Shown here one piece after another: positions 15,715 to 24,098 of a stretch of 42,680 nucleotides of DNA. How positions within the stretch are numbered: the first letter of the stretch is position 1; each line of letters starts with the position of its first letter. The stretch comes from CAZVWV01 sp964631745 (lineage in GTDB: Bacteria; Bdellovibrionota_C; UBA2361; JBGSMV01): positions 1-42,680 of the forward strand of contig CAZVWV010000010.1 of NCBI GenBank assembly GCA_964631745.1. Direction: 5' to 3'. The notes beneath the pieces are model-generated. The model was given only the letters and a program-made list of their open reading frames with translations, searched no databases and was not told the origin of the DNA. The position numbers and the translations under genes were made by a program.

Positions 15715-18081
15715 ATGATAAAGTATATTTTACTTACAATAACAGTCGCAATCGGAGCCTTCGCGGCCGCTTTTTTTGCCGTCGACAAGCGTATCGTTTC
15801 CCGTTTGGAGAATCGCAAGATGGACCACATCCCTGCGGTGTACTCAGATGTTTTTGAATTGCGCTCCGGCAGTCCCATTGCTGCTGCGGTCTTGGCTGAT
15901 GAGCTGGGCCAGCGAGGTTATAGGGCCCTGCCCACATCCCCACAAAAGCCAGGAGAATTTTCGCAAAACGGCGACTCCTTCGAGATTTTTAGCCGTGGTT
16001 TTTTAGGCGCCGATGGCAGCAATTTCCGCCCGAAACTGGCCGTTCTCAACACCCAAACCGGCGCGATCCACTTAGCCGGGGGAATTGAGACCAGCTCGCT
16101 CATCCTCGAACCCAAAGTGTTGTCTTACTTGGGTAGCGGCGATCAGAGAGCCAGCAACTTTAAGGCGCTCACAGAAATTCCGCCCGAGATCAGCAAGGCT
16201 ATTATTGCTGTTGAAGATGAACGCTTTGCTTCGCATCACGGAATAGATATTTACGGAATCGGTCGCGCGCTCGTCAAAAATATTTTAGCTATGCGCATAG
16301 TGGAAGGCGGCAGCACACTTACCCAACAACTTGCCAAAAACCTTTTCTTCACCCCTGAACGCACCCTGGGCAGGAAAGCCATGGAGATCTTGGCGGCACT
16401 TAGTTTGGAATGGCATCTCGGCAAACGTGAGATTCTTGAGATGTATCTAAATGAAGTATATTTGGGGCAAGAGGGTGCGGTGGCTATCCATGGGGTGGCT
16501 GAGGCGGCCGATACTTTTTTCGGCAAAAAGCTCTCAGAGCTGAGCTTGACTGAGTCCGCGATGTTGGCCGGCATGATTAAAGCGCCCTCATACTATTCAC
16601 CCCGCAAACATTTCAAACGCACTCTGGAACGGGCCCAGTTAGTTCTAACCAAGATGGAGGAACTTGGGCTGATAAGCCCCGAACGCTTTAAGGCCGCCAT
16701 GCTTGAGAAGCCCATAATTTTGAAACGCCCACTGCACGAGCGAAATGCCAGCCATTACGTCATGGCATTGAATGAAGAGCTTGGTAGGTATTTTAACGTT
16801 GATGCCGCCAATCTATCAGGGCTCAAGGTCTACACGGGAATCTCTTCCGGAATGCAGCGCTGCGCTGAATTGGCCCTAAAAAGCGGCCTTGAAAAAATTG
16901 AGCGCGAACACCCCGCCTTCAAACGCCGCCCCGAACCGTTGGAAGCCGGACTGGTGGCGATCGAGCCACATAGCGGCAAGATTCGCGCCTGGGTTGGCAG
17001 CCGAGACTATAGCCGAAACCAATTCGATCACGTCCTTCAGGCCAAACGTCAGGTCGGCTCAACTATAAAGGCTTTCCTATATCTCACGGCACTCGACAAA
17101 AACTTAAACGACTACAAGCCTGCCAACACTCTGACGATACTCTCGGATGAGCCCTTTAAAATCGATCTCGTAACTCGGCGTTCATGGATCCCAGAGAACT
17201 ACGATAAGGAATTTCACGGTGACGTGACTTTGCGTTACGCCTTGGAAAATTCGCTAAACGTCCCGGCCGCATACATTGGCCAGCGGGTCGGCATTAACAA
17301 CCTGGTGCGCACCCTTAAGAGCTTTCGAGTCTCCGATTCGCCACCGGCGGTCCCTGCTCTAGCGCTTGGCGCGCTTGATACCACTTTACTTAATTTGACC
17401 GCTGCTTATGGAGCCCTGGCCAACGGTGGCATTTACACGGCGCCACGCATTTTTATCTCTGCGCGTGACGGAGAGAACGAGCCCTTAGCCACTGCCAAAA
17501 TATTTGAAGAACGCGTGGCCGATGAGGCTCCGGTTTATGTGTTAACAAATATTTTGCAAGGCGTAGTCGAGCGCGGAACCGGGCGGGCCGTGCGAACGGC
17601 CGGGTTTAAAGGGGAAGTTGCCGGGAAAACCGGAACATCAAATGACACCCGTGATGCCTGGTTTGTGGGCTACACGCCAGATGTGGTTGCTGGCGTTTGG
17701 GTGGGATTAGATGACAACTCCAAACTCGGACTAACCGGGGGGGTAGCGGCCGCTCCTATTTGGGGGAATTTCATGACCTGCGCTGCTCCCTACTATGAGT
17801 CCATGGGCTTTATCCCTCCTGCAGGAGTGGTTTTCCTAGATGTAGACCCGGCAACCGGCAATCTGGTCTCGGATGAGTGCCCAGCCGCGGCGTCGGTTAG
17901 GGAGGTATTTGTGAGGGGCACCGAACCAAGCTGCGGCAGCAATCCTGAGGGCGGTTTCGTGCGACAGCGTGAGATCTCTAGGGAGCCCGACCCGACGGGC
18001 GAAGAAGCTTCCGATTCTGGGTTTCCTAAGGAGCTGGAGAATAAGCGAGACAAAGGGATCTGGGACCTGTTATTTAGGTGA
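15715..18081 (+). CDS. Class A PBP (PBP1B-like)
   Basis: Bifunctional peptidoglycan synthase. 788 residues: N-terminal membrane anchor (about 3-22), a UB2H-like region (about 45-145) as in PBP1B, then a GT51 glycosyltransferase with catalytic E167 in EDERFASHHG and GGSTLTQQLAKN from 198. The transpeptidase domain has the SxxK motif S449-TIK452, SxN S513-LN515 and KTGTS at 638-642. All catalytic motifs are intact. The C-terminal tail (about 720-788) carries Cys residues (SDECPAAAS, EPSCGSN). Start at ATG 15715 lacks a clear ribosome site. Likely monocistronic; divergent from ruvA. Confidence 0.93.
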   Translation: MIKYILLTITVAIGAFAAAFFAVDKRIVSRLENRKMDHIPAVYSDVFELRSGSPIAAAVLADELGQRGYRALPTSPQKPGEFSQNGDSFEIFSRGFLGADGSNFRPKLAVLNTQTGAIHLAGGIETSSLILEPKVLSYLGSGDQRASNFKALTEIPPEISKAIIAVEDERFASHHGIDIYGIGRALVKNILAMRIVEGGSTLTQQLAKNLFFTPERTLGRKAMEILAALSLEWHLGKREILEMYLNEVYLGQEGAVAIHGVAEAADTFFGKKLSELSLTESAMLAGMIKAPSYYSPRKHFKRTLERAQLVLTKMEELGLISPERFKAAMLEKPIILKRPLHERNASHYVMALNEELGRYFNVDAANLSGLKVYTGISSGMQRCAELALKSGLEKIEREHPAFKRRPEPLEAGLVAIEPHSGKIRAWVGSRDYSRNQFDHVLQAKRQVGSTIKAFLYLTALDKNLNDYKPANTLTILSDEPFKIDLVTRRSWIPENYDKEFHGDVTLRYALENSLNVPAAYIGQRVGINNLVRTLKSFRVSDSPPAVPALALGALDTTLLNLTAAYGALANGGIYTAPRIFISARDGENEPLATAKIFEERVADEAPVYVLTNILQGVVERGTGRAVRTAGFKGEVAGKTGTSNDTRDAWFVGYTPDVVAGVWVGLDDNSKLGLTGGVAAAPIWGNFMTCAAPYYESMGFIPPAGVVFLDVDPATGNLVSDECPAAASVREVFVRGTEPSCGSNPEGGFVRQREISREPDPTGEEASDSGFPKELENKRDKGIWDLLFR

Positions 18082-18169
18082 ACCCCAGCCAAGCAACACT
18101 TGCACAGCTGGTAACCACTCTTTTCACACGATCCGCAAAAGCTGCACGCCGAATCAAGGATTTAGGTGG

Positions 18170-18186
18170 TTGGCACGCTTCTAGCA
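18170..18186 (+). promoter_or_regulatory. Sigma-54-like promoter upstream of the DUF5666-like gene
   Basis: TTGGCACGCTTCTAGCA: the -24 element is perfect and GG-N10-GC spacing is exact (GG 18172-18173, GC 18184-18185). The -12 is TAGCA instead of TTGCA. Transcription would begin near 18197, giving an approximately 76-base leader that holds several short inverted repeats. Confidence 0.55.
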
Positions 18187-18204
18187 AGCTGTATTGGTTC
18201 AAAT

Positions 18205-18253
18205 CTGTCACTTATAGACACGAAGTGACGCAAATTGACACGCTTAGTGACAG
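18205..18253. repeat. Inverted and direct TGTCAC/GTGACA half-sites
   Basis: CTGTCACT (18205-18212) is perfectly inverted as AGTGACAG (18246-18253). Between them are GACACGAAGTGACG and TTGACACGCTTAGTGACA, which repeat the same GACAC...AGTGAC pattern. They lie in the leader between the sigma-54-like site and the start codon. They could be an operator or an RNA hairpin. Confidence 0.6.
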
Positions 18254-18272
18254 AATTTGGGAGGAAAAAGAT

Positions 18273-18638
18273 ATGATGGGTTTCAATGAGATACTAAAAG
18301 GTTTGACTGAAGTGCTAACAACACCGGTATCCCTAACCGGCAGACCGCTCACCCCGGAAGAATCACGGCGCCGCAGAGCTGATAAGGCTCGGCAGCGTCT
18401 CTCCCGGGGTGTTTTTCCCTCTTCAGTTCAGCCCTCGGAAAACGAGATCAGCTTTGTAATTCAGGGCACAATTAAGCCGGGTAGCGTGGCGCAGTTCGCC
18501 ATTGACGACAAAGATTTTTCAATCACAGCGGAAACCTGGATGCTCGGCAAGATTAGCATCGGTGCTAAGGCCACAGTTAAAGGCGTGGTTCATGCAGGCG
18601 GCAAGCGCGTGGCTAAGAGCGTGGTAGTCATGAGATAG
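18273..18638 (+). CDS. Small DUF5666-like beta-barrel protein
   Basis: 121 residues from ATG 18273, chosen because GGAGG lies 8-9 bases upstream; the frame is open further upstream to 18078 but that extension overlaps the PBP stop and has no ribosome site. The N-terminal half is charged (RRRRADKARQRL). The C-terminal half (about 60-121: ISFVIQGTIKPGSVAQFAIDDKDFSI) has the GTIKPG ... T.TWMLGKISIGAKATVKGVV pattern of DUF5666-type OB-like domains. Function unknown. No signal peptide is seen. The sigma-54-like promoter upstream suggests regulated expression. Confidence 0.65.
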   Translation: MMGFNEILKGLTEVLTTPVSLTGRPLTPEESRRRRADKARQRLSRGVFPSSVQPSENEISFVIQGTIKPGSVAQFAIDDKDFSITAETWMLGKISIGAKATVKGVVHAGGKRVAKSVVVMR

Positions 18639-18645
18639 CAGCCGA

Positions 18646-19707
18646 TTATATCCAGCCCTTGCGCTCGAAATAGCGAAACATTCCAAGCGCCACCAGGCCC
18701 ATACCAATCAACACCAAGGGATACCCAAAGCGCCATTCTAATTCTGGCATATGCTTAAAATTCATCCCATAAATACTGGAGATCAGAGTGAGCGGCATAA
18801 AAATCGTTGTAACCGCTCCAAGAAATTTCATGACTTGGTTTATTCTATTATTAATACTGGAGAGATATATCTCCACCATGCTAGAGGCTACCTCACGAAA
18901 CATTTCGAGCACTTCGATCACTTCCACTACGTGATCATAGACGTCACGCAGATATAGGGCGGTGGAAGGCTTGATCAGCGAGACCTCCCCGCGCTCCAAA
19001 CCTGAGAGCACTTCACGCAGTGGCCAGATACTGCGACGGATGAAAAGCAGATCGCGCTTCAAGTTATAGATCTCGGAAAGCACGGCTTCTTTGGGATTGC
19101 TGACAAGTCTGGCTTCAATTTGCTCAAGCCTTTCGCCGAATTCTTCAAGCACTATGAAATAGTGATCGACGATAGTATCGAGCAAGGCGTAGGCTAAATA
19201 GTCTGCCCCGCCAGCACGCACATTACTTGAACCTTTGCGCAAAGACTCGCGCACCTTATCAAAAACATCGCGTTCCGGTTCTTCCTGAAAGGAGATCAGA
19301 AAATTGTTCCCTATCACAAGACTGACCTGCTCAGCGCAAAGCCTACCTTCGCGAGCATACAGCATCTTTAGGACGATATAGACATACTCAGTATACACGG
19401 CGCGCTTGGGCCGCTGGGTTGTGTTGACCACATCCTCCAAAACTAACGGGTGAATCTTAAAATGCCCACCCAAGGCCCTAACCACTTCCACGTGATCAAC
19501 ACCATCGACGTTGATCCAGGTAGTAGTGGAGGGGTCTATATACTTGACGCAGTCCTCCACATTTACATCGCTAAGCTCCTCGACTGAAGCTTTATCATAA
19601 TCAAATACAGAGATACGTGGCGCGCCGTTTTTTTTATCCCCGACATAGACCATGCTGCCGGCCGGCATTCCGGTTTTCTTAGCGCGATTCTTTACCAGGG
19701 CTTTCAT
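18646..19707 (-). CDS. corA: CorA-type divalent cation transporter
   Basis: Pentameric inner-membrane channel, usually for magnesium or cobalt. The 353-residue length and layout are standard: a large N-terminal cytoplasmic alpha/beta domain, a long coiled helix (about 190-290), and two C-terminal membrane spans with the selectivity motif YGMN at 313-316, followed by the Phe-Lys loop. The C-terminus is Lys/Arg-rich (FRYFERKGWI). Convergent with the preceding small gene, separated by only 7 bases. Ribosome site weak. Zinc-transporting ZntB relatives also carry GMN, so the ion is inferred. Confidence 0.92.
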   Translation of the reverse strand: MKALVKNRAKKTGMPAGSMVYVGDKKNGAPRISVFDYDKASVEELSDVNVEDCVKYIDPSTTTWINVDGVDHVEVVRALGGHFKIHPLVLEDVVNTTQRPKRAVYTEYVYIVLKMLYAREGRLCAEQVSLVIGNNFLISFQEEPERDVFDKVRESLRKGSSNVRAGGADYLAYALLDTIVDHYFIVLEEFGERLEQIEARLVSNPKEAVLSEIYNLKRDLLFIRRSIWPLREVLSGLERGEVSLIKPSTALYLRDVYDHVVEVIEVLEMFREVASSMVEIYLSSINNRINQVMKFLGAVTTIFMPLTLISSIYGMNFKHMPELEWRFGYPLVLIGMGLVALGMFRYFERKGWI

Positions 19708-19818
19708 TGGCCTAAAATACCAACAACACAGACAGTTTGGGAATACGGTAAGAGCATCTCAGTCCTGGCAGAGGGACTGAATAAATTTGTGCAACTGGCG
19801 TCAATCACAGGTGCTGGC

Positions 19819-19824
19819 TATAAT
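19819..19824 (+). promoter_or_regulatory. Candidate -10 box for the HtrA gene
   Basis: A perfect TATAAT at 19819-19824 in the sequence GGCTATAATTATAGG, 38 bases before the HtrA start codon. No good -35 is present at 16-18 bases, so activation by an extra factor (for example an envelope stress response) is possible. Confidence 0.3.
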
Positions 19825-19862
19825 TATAGGGGTTTTTTAGTTTCTTAATCGGACTTGTCATT

Positions 19863-21374
19863 ATGTACATGCAAACATTTCGTCTTCCCTGGCTTGCCTC
19901 CTTTTTTATATTTGCGACTTCACTAGTAACGCCCCCACCTTCTTTCGCGCAACTCTCGGATGATGAAACCGAGTACGCCAATAAACTCTCTAGCGCCTTC
20001 GAAAAAGTGGCGGAGATTATTACCCCGTCGGTTGTAAATATTAGAGCGGTAAAAAAGATCGGCCCTAGCCAGTCGGGCGCCCAGATCAATCCTTTTTTTG
20101 AACAGTTCCGGCAGTTCTTTGGAGATGATTTTGGGGGACCGTACGGCAGCCCATTTAGTCAACCCGGTCAAGGCTTCACTCAGGAGGGAATGGGCACGGG
20201 GGTCGTAATTAGCGCTGACGGGCAAATTCTTACCAACGCGCATGTTATCGGCAGCGCTGATGTTCTCACGGTTGGGTTAAATGACAAACGTACAGCCAAA
20301 GCCAAGATCGTAGGCATTGATTCTCGTACCGATCTGGCCGTTATTAAAATTGAGTTAAGTGGCCTTAAGCCAGCCAAGATTGGAGACTCCGATGCGCTGC
20401 GTATCGGAGAATGGGTAATCGCGGCTGGTAACCCTTTTCTTTTTAATAATTCGATCACCGCGGGTATCGTAAGCGCCAAAGGCCGTGCTCTAGATCACGA
20501 CTATTCCAAGATTGAGGACTATATTCAAACCGACGCGGCCATTAATCCGGGGAACAGCGGTGGACCTTTGGTGAATTTGAAGGGTGAGGTTATTGGCATT
20601 AACACCGCCATATTTTCGAGAAGCGGCGGCTATATGGGAATTGGATTTGCAATTCCGTCCAACATGGCTAAGTCGGTTATGAACGGCCTTATCAAAGATG
20701 GCCGCGTTATACGAGGCTGGTTGGGGGTTTCCATTCAGACCCTGACCGAGGAACTTGCACAATCGTTTAATTTCCCTGGAACGGAAGGTGTGCTGCTTGG
20801 AGATATCCAGGACGGTAGCCCCGCCTCCAAGGCAGACTTAAAACAGGGAGATATCGTAATCTCCATGGATGGCAACAAGATTAGCGATGTAACTCAATTT
20901 CGTAATTTGGTGGCAGCCACCGCTCCTGGCGCAACGGTTTCGCTCGATCTAATACGTGATGGCAGAAAGAAGACGGTCTCTGCCAAAATCGGCGAAGCTC
21001 CAAAAGAGCCATCGAAAGCGCAGCAGGAGCCCAATCAGGTTGATCAACTAGGGCTAAACGTCGCCGACCTCACGCCACAGATCGCAAGGCAGTTAGGGCT
21101 CTCGAAAAAGCACAGTGAAAAGCACAGTGAAAATCACAGTGAAAATCACGGTGAAAATCACGGTGTCATTGTCGTTCAAGTGATACCCGGTGGAACAGCT
21201 TTCAAGTCCGGACTTCGTCCGAATGACCTGATCATCAGCGTCAATGGGAACAAGATAGAGTCCGCTGAGAAGTTTGAAAATCTAATCAGCCAGTCCGATC
21301 TCACAAAAGGTGTCAGGCTGGTAGTAGAGACCGAGGGTTCCGAGCATTTTGTGCTGCTGAAGTCGGAAGACTAA
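19863..21374 (+). CDS. degP: Periplasmic serine protease HtrA/DegP
   Basis: 503-residue envelope quality-control protease. Signal peptide (about 1-29, ends PPPSFA). Trypsin-like domain with triad H127 (TNAHVIG), D157 (SRTDLAVI) and S232 (NPGNSGGP). Two PDZ domains: about 275-375 and 400-500. The second PDZ begins with an odd His-rich insertion (417-434, HSEKHSENHSENHGENHG) encoded by a 12-bp tandem repeat. Length and double PDZ fit DegP/DegQ/MucD. Whether it is DegP or MucD cannot be told from sequence alone. Ribosome site is weak. Confidence 0.93.
   Translation: MYMQTFRLPWLASFFIFATSLVTPPPSFAQLSDDETEYANKLSSAFEKVAEIITPSVVNIRAVKKIGPSQSGAQINPFFEQFRQFFGDDFGGPYGSPFSQPGQGFTQEGMGTGVVISADGQILTNAHVIGSADVLTVGLNDKRTAKAKIVGIDSRTDLAVIKIELSGLKPAKIGDSDALRIGEWVIAAGNPFLFNNSITAGIVSAKGRALDHDYSKIEDYIQTDAAINPGNSGGPLVNLKGEVIGINTAIFSRSGGYMGIGFAIPSNMAKSVMNGLIKDGRVIRGWLGVSIQTLTEELAQSFNFPGTEGVLLGDIQDGSPASKADLKQGDIVISMDGNKISDVTQFRNLVAATAPGATVSLDLIRDGRKKTVSAKIGEAPKEPSKAQQEPNQVDQLGLNVADLTPQIARQLGLSKKHSEKHSENHSENHGENHGVIVVQVIPGGTAFKSGLRPNDLIISVNGNKIESAEKFENLISQSDLTKGVRLVVETEGSEHFVLLKSED
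21111..21165 (+). repeat. 12-bp in-frame tandem repeat in htrA
   Basis: CACAGTGAAAAG/T repeats from 21111 (21111-21122, 21123-21134, 21135-21146, 21147-21158 and a partial). Each unit encodes His-(Ser/Gly)-Glu-(Lys/Asn). The period is a multiple of three, so copy number can change without a frameshift. Confidence 0.95.
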
Positions 21375-21402
21375 GAGCGCCCAAACAAGGATACAAGAAG
21401 GT

Positions 21403-21624
21403 TCAGGCCAAAATATCTAACACAGCCCGATCCAGCCCTTCCGAGACCTTAATCACTTTAGCGGAGGCCTTGACTTGATGCTCAGCCAATTTTAGCCCGA
21501 CAGCATCCTCCACGGTAGCTCCTAGATCTTCTGACCGACTGGCTATGTTTGTTGCATGCTCAGCCGCGCTGCTCAGCCCGGAAAGCATACCTTTTAAACC
21601 GATATTGGCGATCGAATCTGCCAT
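21403..21624 (-). CDS. Small flagellar rod/hook-C-like protein
   Basis: 73-residue, mostly helical protein 46 bases downstream of the hook gene and on the same strand. Its C-terminal half (LAEHQVKASAKVIKVSEGLD then RAVLDIL) resembles the C-terminal helix of flagellar rod and hook proteins (typically aNAKVIKt.demL..Ll.i), and the N-terminal IANIGLKGMLSGLSSAAEHATNIAS resembles their N-terminal helix, with almost nothing in between. It may be a minimal axial protein that co-assembles with the hook. Inference only. Confidence 0.55.
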   Translation of the reverse strand: MADSIANIGLKGMLSGLSSAAEHATNIASRSEDLGATVEDAVGLKLAEHQVKASAKVIKVSEGLDRAVLDILA

Positions 21625-21670
21625 AAACGCTAAAATCGCCTGGTTCTTGGTAAAGCTTTAGAGATTAGCG

Positions 21671-22942
21671 CTATCTAATCAGCGACAGGGTATCTCGCAA
21701 CAATGAATTTGCTGTGTCCAAAGTTTTCGAATTAGCCTGATATCCGCGTTGCATCAGCACTAGATCTACGAACTGTTCGGCCACATCCACTGTGGACCTT
21801 TCAAGTGACGCGCCGGCCAACGTGCCAAGCCCTTCAGTTCCGGGGTTTCCAAGTCTGCGCGCTCCGGTTTCTGAGGTGGGAATGAAAAGTCCGTTTCCAG
21901 CTCGCTGCATCCCGTCGACATTTACAAAGTCTGCGATCTGAAGAGTCCCGACTTTTAGGCTCTGCCCGGAATCCATGTTTGCATAAAAATCGCCGTTGGC
22001 TCGAATCTGGTAGTCCTTAACGTTACCTTGCGAGAGCCCATCCTGTGTAACACTGCTTAGGACGTTGGCTCCGGCGAATTGAGTAAATCGCGAAAAGTCT
22101 ACCGTAAAGTTTCCAGCTGCGGCGCCGCCTGAATAGGCAGGCGTGGCGGTAATGATCGCATTCGGCTTGTCCGCGTCGGCGATCTTGCCATCAGTGCCGT
22201 ACTTTAGGGTAGCCGCGCCTGTATCTATCTCTTGCGGAACGCCCGCAGTTCCACCCACTTCAGACGCATCCATAAAGGTTTTAACGGAATACTGTTGAGG
22301 GCCGGTGCGAAAGAACGCCACAGTTGCTTCGTGGCTACCACCTAAACTGTCAAAGACTGTCAGATTGGTAACGTATGTTGCCGCCTGCCCTAGCTCGTTA
22401 AACGTCGCAAAAGTTGTGGGAACATTGGACAAGATCTCATTGCCGCTATTTAAATTTCCAAACATGGATGCGGCCGAAGTGGCCTGGCCATTAAGACTAA
22501 GATTATTAACATCAAGCGTGGCGAGGTCATTGGGGTTCGCTCCAGCAAACCCTAGAACCGGATTGCCGTTAGAGTCCGTCAAGATTCCGTCTTTGCTGAT
22601 CTGCAAATTCCCGGCTCTGGTATAACTTGGATTGGCGGAGTCTCCCACCATCAAGAATCCACGACCCTCTATGGCGACGTCTAACGCCCGTCCCGTAGCT
22701 TCTATCACGCCGGTCTCTTGCACGGGACGAACGCGCTGAATCATGACACCGCTACCGGTTGACGGAATGGCATCGATCGAGCGCCCGTCCGCACCCTCAG
22801 CAACTATGTCGCTAAACTCCACGCGGGAGGCTCGATAGCCGATCGTGTTTGAGTTCGAAATATTGTCGCCGATGACAGCGATGGCTCCGCCATGCGCCGA
22901 AAGTCCCTCGCGGGCCGAAAAGGTGGCAGTCTCTAATCGCAC
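21671..22942 (-). CDS. flgE: Flagellar hook protein FlgE-like
   Basis: 423-residue axial protein, hook or distal-rod type, exported by the flagellar T3SS. N-terminal rod signature with GDNISNSNTIGYRASR (about 25-41). A FlgE-like middle domain (TYVTNLTVFDSLGGSHEATV) and the C-terminal domain LVLMQRGYQANSKTLDTANS in the last 35 residues. Start is GTG at 22942, with AGGAG 6 bases upstream. A sigma-54-like promoter lies upstream. No other large flagellar genes are nearby, so it is an orphan in this window. FlgE is preferred over FlgG (about 260 residues) because of length. Confidence 0.85.
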   Translation of the reverse strand: MRLETATFSAREGLSAHGGAIAVIGDNISNSNTIGYRASRVEFSDIVAEGADGRSIDAIPSTGSGVMIQRVRPVQETGVIEATGRALDVAIEGRGFLMVGDSANPSYTRAGNLQISKDGILTDSNGNPVLGFAGANPNDLATLDVNNLSLNGQATSAASMFGNLNSGNEILSNVPTTFATFNELGQAATYVTNLTVFDSLGGSHEATVAFFRTGPQQYSVKTFMDASEVGGTAGVPQEIDTGAATLKYGTDGKIADADKPNAIITATPAYSGGAAAGNFTVDFSRFTQFAGANVLSSVTQDGLSQGNVKDYQIRANGDFYANMDSGQSLKVGTLQIADFVNVDGMQRAGNGLFIPTSETGARRLGNPGTEGLGTLAGASLERSTVDVAEQFVDLVLMQRGYQANSKTLDTANSLLRDTLSLIR

Positions 22943-23023
22943 ATTGACTCCTTGATGATACCGTTTGGAATCAGAGGCAAAAATTGCCCCGATTCAGGAG
23001 ATCCGTCTCCATCAAGAGATCTG

Positions 23024-23041
23024 AAGCAATTAGAGGGCCAA
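23024..23041 (-). promoter_or_regulatory. Sigma-54-like promoter for flgE
   Basis: On the minus strand: TTGGCCCTCTAATTGCTT with exact GG-N10-GC spacing. The -12 TTGCTT is perfect; the -24 TTGGCCC has 2 changes from TTGGCAC(G). The start of transcription would be near 23014, about 70 bases before the GTG. Hook genes are sigma-54-dependent in many bacteria. Confidence 0.5.
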
Positions 23042-23043
23042 GC

Positions 23044-24051
23044 TTAAGCGGCTGAATGTTTTAGGTCTGCCAGGGTTAGTCTGCTGCGAAGAAGGAATAT
23101 ACTGCCGTAGCTTAGGAAAATCAGGTAATGAAAGAGATGGGTCACAATGGCAAACGAAGCCGCCAGCTCCTGATTGACGCCAAAGATGGCAAAACCAGCC
23201 ACACAGGCGACCTGATATACTCCCAAAAATCCGGGTGCGCTTGGCGCCGCCACTGAAAGCGCGATAATTACAGTGATACTGAGCGCCATCCAGAAACTTC
23301 CCTGAATATCAAATAGGGCAAACAACATAAATGAGAGATAATAGCAGCTCAGCCAAACGGCTGCGGTCAACAGTATTACCATTAGGAGATTCTTAAAATT
23401 TCTAAGAACCAAGGCCCCGCGCAACAGCTCTTTCAGAATATGAGCGATGGGGCGGCCTATGTTTTTTGGAAGAAACCCAGAAAGGGTATCGATTAGCGCG
23501 CTTATACTGGAAGGGAAAAGTGCGCCTAGCACTATAAAAAATAAGATCGCTACGGCCACGAGCGACAGAGCTAAAGCCCCTTTATGTACCCAGCTGGGGA
23601 TACCTTGCAAGTAGAGCAACATCAGCCCGAATGAAAACAATACTGCCGCTAAATCAAAGAAGCGCTCTACCACGACCGACACAAAAGCCACGGAAAAAGA
23701 ATGCGATTTGGTGCGGCTAAGCATGTAGGGCCTAACGAACTCGCCGGCTCGTAGTGGTAAGATATAAGTTGCGAAATTTCCAAGCATTATAGCGTTAAGC
23801 AAGCCAGAGAGCGGCGCGGCTTCTCCGACTTCTGCATGCGGCAACAAATATCTCCAGCGCCACGCTCTTAATACATAATGCGCCACAAAAATTGCCAGAC
23901 ACGGCACGAATGCCATATACCGTACCGTAGCGAGATGGGCGGCGACCTCGTGCCAATCCAACTGCTTTACCAAGAACGCTATAAGCCCAAGGCTTACCAG
24001 CATACCAAGCAAAGAATGAAATTTTTTCGACTTAATTAACGCAAATGACAT
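23044..24051 (-). CDS. Lysylphosphatidylglycerol synthase TM / flippase-like protein
   Basis: 335-residue polytopic inner-membrane protein of the LPG_synthase_TM (UPF0104) family. About eight hydrophobic spans are visible (for example LLGMLVSLGLIAFLVK, YMAFVPCLAIFVAHYVL, FFDLAAVLFSFGLMLLYL). Family hallmarks: RAWRWRYLLP near 63-72, the AGEFVRPYMLSR loop, and the SVVVERFFD motif near 125-133. It lacks the C-terminal catalytic domain of MprF, so it is a stand-alone member; such proteins are often linked to lipid or glycan transfer. Function is not defined. Divergent from the next gene. Confidence 0.85.
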   Translation of the reverse strand: MSFALIKSKKFHSLLGMLVSLGLIAFLVKQLDWHEVAAHLATVRYMAFVPCLAIFVAHYVLRAWRWRYLLPHAEVGEAAPLSGLLNAIMLGNFATYILPLRAGEFVRPYMLSRTKSHSFSVAFVSVVVERFFDLAAVLFSFGLMLLYLQGIPSWVHKGALALSLVAVAILFFIVLGALFPSSISALIDTLSGFLPKNIGRPIAHILKELLRGALVLRNFKNLLMVILLTAAVWLSCYYLSFMLFALFDIQGSFWMALSITVIIALSVAAPSAPGFLGVYQVACVAGFAIFGVNQELAASFAIVTHLFHYLIFLSYGSIFLLRSRLTLADLKHSAA

Positions 24052-24098
24052 CTAATACAGAGTACCGAAGCCTAAATATTTTCGCTATCCTTCACCTT

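Noticed and set aside
18078..18272. Longer start (GTG 18078) for the DUF5666-like protein
   Set aside because: Overlaps the PBP stop, contains the sigma-54-like motif and lacks a ribosome site; ATG 18273 has a strong GGAGG.
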